Assembly (NCBI RefSeq): GCF_027925525.1
Contig: NZ_BSDJ01000006.1
Location: 233,663 to 297,662 of the forward strand
Direction of reading: 5' to 3'
From: Paenibacillus tyrphae
GTDB taxonomy: Bacteria > Bacillota > Bacilli > Paenibacillales > NBRC-103111
Length of the DNA stretch: 64,000 nucleotides
The translations under genes and the position numbers were made by a program. Shown piece by piece: positions 33,368 through 41,300 of the stretch (its first letter is position 1; every line of letters begins with the position of its first letter). The notes under the pieces were generated by a model. It saw nothing but the letters and a program-made list of their open reading frames with translations, did no database searches and was not told the origin of the DNA.

Positions 33368-36247
33368 TTGGTCATGCAGATGAGCGCCGTGACGTACGGC
33401 GATTTGAAAATAACGGCGCCTTACGATGTCGTAGCGCTGCTGGATTTTAAGCTCGTCAAGAAGGTCGGCGGTCATGGAGAAGTGTATCTTAAAGCTGTCG
33501 TATCGGACGACCATCAAAAGAAATATCCGGATCTGGCTCAATTCAGAGAGCATATCGAAGTATTTCAGATGGACGGAGAGGAAGAAGTCCGCTGTCTGTT
33601 CAAAGGAACGGTAACCGAGCTTGAAATCAGGTTCAGCAGCGGCAACTATCATATGATCGTGAAAGGCTTGTCCCACTCCTATCAAATGGACAAGGCTATC
33701 CGAAGCCGTTCTTTTCAAAATCGCGATATGACTTACACGGAATTGATTCGCGAAGTGATCGGGGGGTATGCGCAATCGGATTTTATCGACTTGGCCGCCG
33801 GTAGCCGGACCTTGGACGAGTTTACGCTCCAGTATCGTGAAACGGATTGGCAGTTTTTGAGGAGAATGGCTTCCCGATTTTATACGGGCTTGGTGGCGGA
33901 CATCACCTCGGACAAACCCAGATTCTGGTTCGGCATTTCTCGGAGGGAACTCAAAGGCACTTTAAAGGGAAGCAATTATTTAACGGGAAGACATGCCGCG
34001 GAATCGGGCAAGGCGATTGCGAACGGCGACTGGGGAGAAACGGACGAACGGGAATTCTTGTATTACGAAGTGGAATCGGATCAATACTTCGAAATCGGGG
34101 ATGTCGTTCTGTTCCGAAACAAAGCTTTGGTGATCGAGCGGGCTACTGCGAGCATCAAGCGTCAAGTGTTGAAGTACGACTATGTATTAGTCCCCGAATC
34201 CGGTCTGCAGCGAAGCCATGCTTTCAACCCGCACCTATCCGGAACCTCTCTGGAAGGAAAAGTAATCGAGGTGAAGGACGAAAATGTCCGGGTGCATCTG
34301 AATATCGATCCGAAGCAGAGCCAAGATACCGCCTGTTGGTTTCCTTATCCTACCTACTATACCAGCGACAACGGAGTCGGTTGGCACTGCATGCCCGAGC
34401 TTGGCGATGTGGTTCACCTCTATTTTCCGTCCCGCGAAGAAAAAGGCGCGGTCGTCAGTCATTCCTTGAGAAAACATATCCGCGGCGGCGACAAGATCAG
34501 CGACCCTCATACGAAGCGGCTGCGTACCAGAGGAAGCAAGGAGGCGCGTTTTGCTCCGAAAGAAACGGTGATGACCTCGAAGGGGGACAACTTCTTCGTC
34601 AAGCTGAACGAAGAGACGGGCGTCGAATTGTACAGCAAAGGCAGCATGGTTTTCACAGCGGGCGAAGATCTGGTCATGCACGGCAAGCAACTTGAAATTA
34701 CGGCAGCGAAAGAAATAAGCGTATCATCCAAGACAAGCCATATTCGCTTGGACGGGGAAAATCATATCAAAGGTTCGCGTGTCCTGACGGCACCGCTTCC
34801 CGACGAAGAGGTTGCGGCTTATGCATCGCTGCAGAAAGAGATGAACGGCGGCAGTAACTACCCGGGCTGGGCGCAGCCCCTGCTGCTCAAGTACAAAGCC
34901 GATTACTACCGCGCCAAGGCGGCCGGCGACGAGAAGGGCATGAAGGCAGCGGCCGCGAACGCGAAGAAGATCCGCGACAAGATCGACGAGATCCATGCGA
35001 TGCCGTCATGGGCGCAGGAGCAGATGAACGAGAATACCGAGAAGTGGTATGAAGCGCATGCGGCGGGCAATAAAGCGGAGCAGGATTATTACCATGGAGC
35101 TGCTAATTCTCTCAGGGACAAGGTGCAGATGATTGCCTTGATCCGAAACAGCTCTGCGGAGTCTTACAAGGATGCGAACCGGCTGGAGGAATTGACGCGG
35201 CGATACGCTGACGCCAAAAACAAGCTGACAACGGAGGACCCGGCATCAATCTCCAAATCCGCCGACGAGATCAGGAGCAAATACGGGGTTAGCCATCGCG
35301 TGGCGCGGGAGAGCTTGAACCTGTTGGCCAAGAAATTCCCGAACGATTTTAAATATAATCTGGATGTGAAGGATGAATGGGATTCCTCGTTGAACAATGC
35401 ACTGTATGATTTTTCCGTCAAGTATGGCCTCGCCGGGAAGGTTCATACGAAGGAGCTGCTGGAAGCTTATGCATATCAGGTGTCCCACGGGATTCTGCCT
35501 TGGCCGAAGCCGCAGGAGAAGAGCGGGGGCGGAAATGTGCCTGCTGCGAAGCCAAGTCCGCAAGGAGGGACCCCGCCTGCCAAGCCGGCACCGGGGAATG
35601 TAACTGATAACGGCAAATATATCGTGGCCAAAACAAAAATTGATGCCTATGTCAAGCAAAAGAATTATGGCGGAAATCAAGCAAGGGCAATGTATAGGAT
35701 CAACGAGTATACGGATAATGGTGAGATCAAAAAAATGCTGGCTAAAAATAGCAGTGCGCCGCTAGTATTTTTCTTTGAAGGCGACGGTTCATACAGCCAG
35801 CCACAGGCAGTTCATCATAAAAACGGAAGATTCGGTGCCATTGTCATTGTAGTAATCCATGGTGAGATTAAATATACCAGCGTAAACGCAAGCACCTTGC
35901 CTGATGATGGGAATGATGCAGAAGTCGCAACCACTAAGGAAGGTGTGTATGAATTTATTGGCGGGTATCACGCAGGTCAATATCCAGCCTTACGTGTTCG
36001 AAATGGCGCTAAAGTGCCCGCGACCTATGGGAAAAATAAAAAAGAGGGTATGGCTACCGGGATTAACGTTCATAAGGGATACAACACCGATACTCCAGGC
36101 AAGCCAACATCCGTGGGCTGTTTAATTGTTCATAAAGACGAGTACGTTCAATTTTTAAAAGCAGTCGGGGTAGTGAAAAGCTCGCTCAATGACAAACCTA
36201 AAGATTTAGTGGGAGTAGTTATTTTAGATCGTTCAGATAGAAAATAG
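33368..36247 (+). CDS. VgrG-like spike fused to a YkuD-like wall effector (VgrG1)
   Basis: 959 aa from TTG at 33368 (GAGGGGG seven bases upstream). Residues about 1-480 are a gp27/gp5-type (phage late control D) spike: 'SRSFQNRDMTYTELIREVIG', 'YRETDWQFLRRMASRFYTGL', the OB-fold 'VGWHCMPELGDVVHLYFPSR', then the beta-helix. Residues about 490-640 are helical repeats with 'MPSWAQEQMNENTEKWYEAH'. After a Pro-rich linker (near 730) the last 215 residues end in 'GINVHKGYNTDTPGKPTSVG' then 'CLIVHKDEY', a HxxG...SxGC arrangement like YkuD L,D-transpeptidases. That part is AT-rich, unlike the rest. Likely a specialised VgrG carrying a peptidoglycan-targeting domain. Confidence 0.8.
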   Translation: MVMQMSAVTYGDLKITAPYDVVALLDFKLVKKVGGHGEVYLKAVVSDDHQKKYPDLAQFREHIEVFQMDGEEEVRCLFKGTVTELEIRFSSGNYHMIVKGLSHSYQMDKAIRSRSFQNRDMTYTELIREVIGGYAQSDFIDLAAGSRTLDEFTLQYRETDWQFLRRMASRFYTGLVADITSDKPRFWFGISRRELKGTLKGSNYLTGRHAAESGKAIANGDWGETDEREFLYYEVESDQYFEIGDVVLFRNKALVIERATASIKRQVLKYDYVLVPESGLQRSHAFNPHLSGTSLEGKVIEVKDENVRVHLNIDPKQSQDTACWFPYPTYYTSDNGVGWHCMPELGDVVHLYFPSREEKGAVVSHSLRKHIRGGDKISDPHTKRLRTRGSKEARFAPKETVMTSKGDNFFVKLNEETGVELYSKGSMVFTAGEDLVMHGKQLEITAAKEISVSSKTSHIRLDGENHIKGSRVLTAPLPDEEVAAYASLQKEMNGGSNYPGWAQPLLLKYKADYYRAKAAGDEKGMKAAAANAKKIRDKIDEIHAMPSWAQEQMNENTEKWYEAHAAGNKAEQDYYHGAANSLRDKVQMIALIRNSSAESYKDANRLEELTRRYADAKNKLTTEDPASISKSADEIRSKYGVSHRVARESLNLLAKKFPNDFKYNLDVKDEWDSSLNNALYDFSVKYGLAGKVHTKELLEAYAYQVSHGILPWPKPQEKSGGGNVPAAKPSPQGGTPPAKPAPGNVTDNGKYIVAKTKIDAYVKQKNYGGNQARAMYRINEYTDNGEIKKMLAKNSSAPLVFFFEGDGSYSQPQAVHHKNGRFGAIVIVVIHGEIKYTSVNASTLPDDGNDAEVATTKEGVYEFIGGYHAGQYPALRVRNGAKVPATYGKNKKEGMATGINVHKGYNTDTPGKPTSVGCLIVHKDEYVQFLKAVGVVKSSLNDKPKDLVGVVILDRSDRK

Positions 36248-36283
36248 GGGCTTTGTGTGCGAATTTGCTTAGAGGGAGTGAGA

Positions 36284-37696
36284 ATGGTGAGGATTATTGC
36301 TATTGGTGTGGTTTTGTTATTGCTAACGGGATGTTTTAACAACGGAGATGTTAGCAAAAAATCAGACATGGAACCCACTCATGCCGATAGCACTTCAACG
36401 GAGCAGAGAAAGGAAGCTAAAGATGCTAATGCTCCTCAAGAGAGGTTATTTGATTGGCTCCTGTTCCGTGGGGAAAATGATAATGAAATGATACATTATG
36501 TAAAAAAAGCAGCTAACGAAGAAAGCTTCGTTTATATCGATGGCTTTACGAGTTTTTTCAAGAAAGCTAACGAGGATATGACTCAAGGTGGAATTTCTTA
36601 TGTGGGTGGAATTTCGCAAGATGGAAAGAAAATATTATTAATGAATTTATCGCATCAAAGACCCAGCATTTCTGCGCAAATCTATAACTTTCTTTCGCAT
36701 CAAACCGAGCTGCAATTTCAATTGCCTCATAAAGATTATGCGCTGTCTCCTGATCTCAACCAATATCTGTTTGAGGAGAATGGGGACATTTATCTATTTC
36801 GAGCCAAGGAAAATGAAAAGACAAAACTGTCACCAATTAAACGTGATATGTATTCTATAGCTGCATGGAAATTTTCCCCTGACGGCAATAAACTGTGCTT
36901 CAGCGATGATGAGGCCAATCTTGTTCTGCTTGACATCGCAAATAACAAAATCATCAAGAAGATAAACGTGGGTTCTAAAGATATCCAAATTCATCAATGG
37001 TCTGCTGAAGATAAGCTGATTTATACGGCAGATCATGATACCACCTACTTATTGACAATTGAAAGCGAGGAACGGAAACCGCTTGGCCAATCCATGTTAT
37101 CTCCGGTCATTTCCCCGGATGGCCAAATGCTCGTGTACACGGACCGAGAGCGAAATGTTTTCCAATTAAACTTGCAGAACCAACAGAAGACAAAGCTCGA
37201 GGATGCGTTTCAACGAATGGGGTTTGAAAGTGTTCCGCTGCAATGGATTCGCTCGTCAACGCCGTTCATGGACGTCAAGAAGAGCATCCCTGTCAAAAGA
37301 GTCACCGCTTCTTCTACGCTGCCGGACGAGAACAAAATATCGTATAACGCAATTCAACTCACGGACGGGAATACAAAGACAGGCTGGTGCGAAGGCATGA
37401 AGGGGGACGGGATTGGAGAAACCGTCACGCTCGAATTCGGGGAACTTCGAGAAGTATCCGGTATCGATCTCATCAATGGCTTGGCGCAATCGCTGCAAAC
37501 GTTTAAAGCAAACAATAGAGTTAAGAGTCTGAAGGCCGAATTTTCGGACGGAAGCTCCGAGATTCTGAATGCTTCTTTTGTGCAAATGAATTTTGGCAAG
37601 AAGGTCAAAACGTCGTTTATTAAACTTACCATTCTCGAAGTGGAAAAGGGAGACAAGTATTCGGATACGTGCATGTCGGAAGTAAGAGTGTTTTGA
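36284..37696 (+). CDS. Lipoprotein with beta-propeller and NADase-type glycan-binding domain
   Basis: 470 aa from the ATG at 36284 (GAGGGAG upstream). Lipobox 'VVLLLLTGCFNN'. Residues about 60-320 show WD/TolB-like blades ('WKFSPDGNKLCFSDDEANLV', 'PVISPDGQMLVYTDRERNVF'). The last 130 residues match the discoidin-like NADase-type glycan-binding (translocation) domain: 'AIQLTDGNTKTGWCEGMKGD', 'GIGETVTLEFGEL', 'NNRVKSLKAEFSDGS', 'DTCMSEVRVF'. Exposed at the cell surface directly after the YkuD-like effector, it may bind wall glycan and protect the producer. AT-rich. The immunity role is inference. Confidence 0.75.
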   Translation: MVRIIAIGVVLLLLTGCFNNGDVSKKSDMEPTHADSTSTEQRKEAKDANAPQERLFDWLLFRGENDNEMIHYVKKAANEESFVYIDGFTSFFKKANEDMTQGGISYVGGISQDGKKILLMNLSHQRPSISAQIYNFLSHQTELQFQLPHKDYALSPDLNQYLFEENGDIYLFRAKENEKTKLSPIKRDMYSIAAWKFSPDGNKLCFSDDEANLVLLDIANNKIIKKINVGSKDIQIHQWSAEDKLIYTADHDTTYLLTIESEERKPLGQSMLSPVISPDGQMLVYTDRERNVFQLNLQNQQKTKLEDAFQRMGFESVPLQWIRSSTPFMDVKKSIPVKRVTASSTLPDENKISYNAIQLTDGNTKTGWCEGMKGDGIGETVTLEFGELREVSGIDLINGLAQSLQTFKANNRVKSLKAEFSDGSSEILNASFVQMNFGKKVKTSFIKLTILEVEKGDKYSDTCMSEVRVF

Positions 37697-37748
37697 TTCT
37701 TAAGAGCTTGAAGAGATAAACCAAGAGTAACGATGAGGGGGATAGCGA

Positions 37749-39032
37749 ATGAAATGGAAAGACCCCACTTTTGGCCCGACGCCATTGTTGAGATCTCTTA
37801 TGGCCGCCAATGCCCGAAGAAAAGCACAGTCCTTTGACTTGGAAGCAGAACAGAAGCAATTGAAGCTGGTCTATCCCGAATGGGCTAAGGAATGGCTTAA
37901 GAAGTATAAGGAAGCTTGGTACATTGCGGAAGCGAGCGGCGACAAGGAGGGCATGAGAAAAGCAAAGGAGCTGGCTGACGGGCTAAGAGACAAGCTGCGC
38001 GAAATGGAGAAGATGCCCCCGTGGGCGCAAGAGCAAATGCAAAAACAGACAGTGCGTTGGATGGAGGCCAACGAAGACGGGAACGTACGTGCGATGAAGG
38101 CTGCGGCTGAAGCGGGGAAAGGGATTCGCGAAAAGCTGGAAACGATCGAGAGAATTAGAAAAACGTCGCCGCAAGATGCGGAGCGATTAAATGATTTAAC
38201 GACAAAATGGTATGCTGCGAACGATAAAGGAATTGTAGATGGAAAAGATATGAGCAATAAGCCTGAATTCGTTAAAGGTGCGAAAGAGAATTACAGTAAA
38301 GAAGCCCAGGCTATCATGTCGAAGTATTCTTTGCCTAAACAAGATCCGGTTGTTCCTCCCGTCACCGGGGGAACGAATGTCGTAAAGCCCCCTCCAAGTT
38401 CATCTTCCGATGCAATGAGTTTTAGTTATATAAATAAAGACGGGAAGCGTACCGATGTGAAGTGGACAATCAGCAACGAGGAATTTGAAGATTATACTGC
38501 CTTAACCCAGAAGCAAATAACAGAAATTTTAAATAAAAAAAATCCGGGATTAGTCAAGCGTGGATTTGATATGGCCATCTATAATTACTCACAAAAAATT
38601 AAAATTAATCCCAAGGTTATGCTTGCAACTTTGGGACAGGAACAAGGCTGGTGTAAGAACGGGAATTACGACAAAGCATTTGGTGTAGGTCCTGGCGGCG
38701 AACCAGGTTCATTTGCAGATGGAGGAATTGCTGCGGCAGCAAAAACGTATTTAAAGTGGTTTAATAAAGGAAAAGAAATGGAACCTAATATTGCGACTAT
38801 GGTTGTTAACCAAGATTTGAACGGTAAAGAAACAAAGGCTGTTTTCGGCAATAAAGCGGATACTTGGAGAAGCAATCATCCGCAATATGTTGCATTTATG
38901 AAGAAAGGGATTGAGATTAAACCAGTCAATGCAGCCATGTACGCAAAATTAAAATATACGCCGTGGATTGACTTCCCTCCGCAAAATTCTCATCCCTTAG
39001 AGGATTGGCAAGCTTTCTTTCGCTCTTTTTAA
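37749..39032 (+). CDS. Wall-lytic effector with shared delivery repeats and lysozyme-like domain
   Basis: 427 aa, GAGGGGGAT before the ATG. Residues about 30-200 repeat the helical segment of VgrG1: 'YPEWAKEWLKKYKEAWYIAE', 'SGDKEGMRKAKELADGLRDK', 'MPPWAQEQMQKQTVRWMEAN'. A Pro/Ser linker (near 200-220) leads to an AT-rich C-terminal domain with 'NPKVMLATLGQEQGWCKNGN' and 'AFGVGPGGEPGSFADGGIAA', a lysozyme/transglycosylase-like pattern whose catalytic acid should be Glu298. There is no signal peptide, so it must be delivered by the apparatus. It lacks its own spike, so the shared repeats may be the loading signal. Confidence 0.75.
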   Translation: MKWKDPTFGPTPLLRSLMAANARRKAQSFDLEAEQKQLKLVYPEWAKEWLKKYKEAWYIAEASGDKEGMRKAKELADGLRDKLREMEKMPPWAQEQMQKQTVRWMEANEDGNVRAMKAAAEAGKGIREKLETIERIRKTSPQDAERLNDLTTKWYAANDKGIVDGKDMSNKPEFVKGAKENYSKEAQAIMSKYSLPKQDPVVPPVTGGTNVVKPPPSSSSDAMSFSYINKDGKRTDVKWTISNEEFEDYTALTQKQITEILNKKNPGLVKRGFDMAIYNYSQKIKINPKVMLATLGQEQGWCKNGNYDKAFGVGPGGEPGSFADGGIAAAAKTYLKWFNKGKEMEPNIATMVVNQDLNGKETKAVFGNKADTWRSNHPQYVAFMKKGIEIKPVNAAMYAKLKYTPWIDFPPQNSHPLEDWQAFFRSF

Positions 39033-39067
39033 TTTGTCACTCATTAAATTTTGCTAGGGGGATTTCG

Positions 39068-39607
39068 ATGCAAAAGTTATTTATTATTGTTGCTCTTTTA
39101 ACTGCGCTATTCAACGGTTCTTTTCGTGAGGTGACAAACCATGCAGATTTTGCTTCACTGACCGAAACTCAGAAGTTATCGAAGGAACACCCGCAGCAAC
39201 AAGTAGATTACTCGCAATTATTTCAACTTACAAAAAAAGATATAACTTTAAAATTCGGAAAAAATTACGAGGAAGGAACGACAACAATAGAACAATCCCA
39301 CATAATTTTTCCAACAATATATTACCCCAAGGAGAAATTAACGTTTGTATTTGGAGATGAGCAGGAAAACAGTTCTGTGAGACAAATTATCGTCGCAGCC
39401 GGTGAAATACAAGGGGTCACTTCCGGCATGAACTTCGCGGAAATAAAAAGCAGGTTGGGACTAAGGGAAGTGCAGGAAACTTGGCTCGGCACAGAAGATA
39501 ATTTGGCCTACAAGCTTGAATATCAACTAAACGGTTTGACCTACTCTTTTATTTCTACAAAACCCGATGGCCGAGCAAGTGAATTGGTAGTTACAGAAGG
39601 AGAATGA
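39068..39607 (+). CDS. Small secreted protein, possible immunity to the lysozyme-like effector
   Basis: 179 aa from the ATG at 39068 (AGGGGG upstream). N-terminal signal peptide 'MQKLFIIVALLTALFNGSF', no lipobox. The mature part is beta-rich: 'LTKKDITLKFGKNYEEGTTT', 'IIVAAGEIQGVTSGMNFAEI', 'KSRLGLREVQETWLG'. The 'G.s..ei...lG' section recalls small periplasmic inhibitor-like repeats. AT-rich and directly behind the effector at 37749. The family is not recognised; the immunity role comes from position and export only. Confidence 0.6.
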   Translation: MQKLFIIVALLTALFNGSFREVTNHADFASLTETQKLSKEHPQQQVDYSQLFQLTKKDITLKFGKNYEEGTTTIEQSHIIFPTIYYPKEKLTFVFGDEQENSSVRQIIVAAGEIQGVTSGMNFAEIKSRLGLREVQETWLGTEDNLAYKLEYQLNGLTYSFISTKPDGRASELVVTEGE

Positions 39608-39648
39608 AGAATCTAAAGGAATTTCAATTGCTTTTTGAGTGACAGTAA

Positions 39649-39771
39649 GTGAGAAATAGCCATACCATTGTATTGGACAAAGACGATGCCATGAAATTCG
39701 ATATTCAGGAAAATGGGAATAACGCAATAGCTATCATAACATGTCGGGAAAAAGCAAATAACACCAACTAA
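39649..39771 (+). pseudogene. Short coding remnant
   Basis: A 40-residue frame from GTG ('RNSHTIVLDKDDAMKFDIQE', ending 'CREKANNTN') directly after an in-frame stop and without a ribosome site. It looks like the tail of a lost immunity or effector gene in the cassette region. Confidence 0.35.
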
Positions 39772-39854
39772 TATTTCGCTTGAAAAAATTAGAAGATAAG
39801 TGGCATATCGACCAATCGGCTAACATTCCTATCATCATAAAAGGAGCGACGAGC

Positions 39855-41249
39855 ATGGAACCCATCATACGGATGAATCAAACGGCAATCGCGCTAACGA
39901 ATCCTAAAGTTCGAATAACCCAACAGATCAACGATCATGCCAAGGCTTATTTCACCGGAATTGTCAGGGACGATGTGAAAGAACGCTACGTGGAGATGGC
40001 GGAATCGTCGACGACGCTGGAAATCTCTTATCGTAAGGAAGATGGGAAGCTTATCGATCTGTTCAAGGGCCGGCTGATGAATATTCGGATAAGAGCTGCG
40101 GCGAACGTGTACTATATCGTCGGCGAAGCCGTATCCCATACATATGCGATGGACATGAAGATCAATCGCAGAACGTTCCAGAATCAGAAGCTGACGTATC
40201 ACAAGCTGGTCGAGAATCTCTTGGGGAATTATTCCGGAGCCAACTGGAACAGCAGCCTAGATCAGGCGGCACTGCAAAAGTTCACGATGCAGTACGACGA
40301 GACGGACTGGGAATTTATGAAACGAATGGCGTCCCGTTTTGGCTGGGGACTGATTCCGAGTCCGACGGCGACGAAGCCGCAATTTTATTTTGGCCTGCCG
40401 CACGGCGTGGAAAAGGGCGAGCTTACAAACTTTAACTTTTCGGTCACCCGTAGGATCGGTTCTGGAATCGAAAGCGAGAATAGCAACTTATTGTACTATA
40501 AAATACATAGCACCGGCAAAAAAGACGTGCTGCTGAACATCGGGGATTCCGTTACCTATAAGAATCGCCCGTTATACGTTTTCCAGTCGATTGCCGCCAT
40601 CAGGCACGGGGTGCTAAAGCATGAATATGTACTGACCACCTCTGACGGACTGCAGCAAAAGCGTCTGTGGAACAGCAAGCTCAAAGGGTCATCCGTTCGA
40701 GGGAAAGTGATCGGGATCGAGGAAGATCGGATCAAGGTGCATTTTCACGAAATCGATAAGGCGAAGCCTGTTGTCGCAGAAACCTGCTCGTTTCCCCACG
40801 CGACGTTCTATACCGCGGAAGGCGATACGGGATGGTATTGTATGCCGGAGCTGGACGACGAAGTGAACATCTATTTCCCCTCGGATAACGAGGAGGAAGC
40901 CATCGTTACACATTCGATCCGTATGAAAACAAAAGATGGAGATTTGATCAAGAAGCCGGAGGTCAAAATTTTTATGACCAAGCACCGGAAAGCGATCGCC
41001 TTCACAAACAATGAAATTTTAATTACCGGCAAAGACGACGAAGTGCTGATTCGTTTAATCGACGATCATGGTATTGAAATCCGCAGTAAAAAAGACATTC
41101 GGGTCAAAGCGGATGGGAATTTATCGCTGCATGCAGGAAATACGGTGCAAATATCGGCGCAGAACACGCTGGGTCTGAAATGCAAAACAAGTTTGGTCGA
41201 GCTGGACGGCAACGTGAAGCTTCAGGGAGATAAGGTGAAAACGAACTAG
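39855..41249 (+). CDS. VgrG-like spike protein without effector domain (VgrG2)
   Basis: 464 aa from the ATG at 39855 (AAGGAG eight bases upstream); the frame is open back to 39780 but without a ribosome site. A paralogue of VgrG1 over its whole length: 'NRRTFQNQKLTYHKLVENLL', 'YDETDWEFMKRMASRFGWGL', 'TGWYCMPELDDEVNIYFPSD', 'SIRMKTKDGDL', ending in the beta-helix ('LSLHAGNTVQISAQNTLGLK'). It stops where VgrG1 continues into its effector part. The effector at 41301 follows 51 bases later and probably rides on this spike. Confidence 0.85.
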   Translation: MEPIIRMNQTAIALTNPKVRITQQINDHAKAYFTGIVRDDVKERYVEMAESSTTLEISYRKEDGKLIDLFKGRLMNIRIRAAANVYYIVGEAVSHTYAMDMKINRRTFQNQKLTYHKLVENLLGNYSGANWNSSLDQAALQKFTMQYDETDWEFMKRMASRFGWGLIPSPTATKPQFYFGLPHGVEKGELTNFNFSVTRRIGSGIESENSNLLYYKIHSTGKKDVLLNIGDSVTYKNRPLYVFQSIAAIRHGVLKHEYVLTTSDGLQQKRLWNSKLKGSSVRGKVIGIEEDRIKVHFHEIDKAKPVVAETCSFPHATFYTAEGDTGWYCMPELDDEVNIYFPSDNEEEAIVTHSIRMKTKDGDLIKKPEVKIFMTKHRKAIAFTNNEILITGKDDEVLIRLIDDHGIEIRSKKDIRVKADGNLSLHAGNTVQISAQNTLGLKCKTSLVELDGNVKLQGDKVKTN

Positions 41250-41300
41250 CGGCAGACCATGTAGATCACAGGCCACGGGCCGAAGCGAGGAGGGAGTCAG

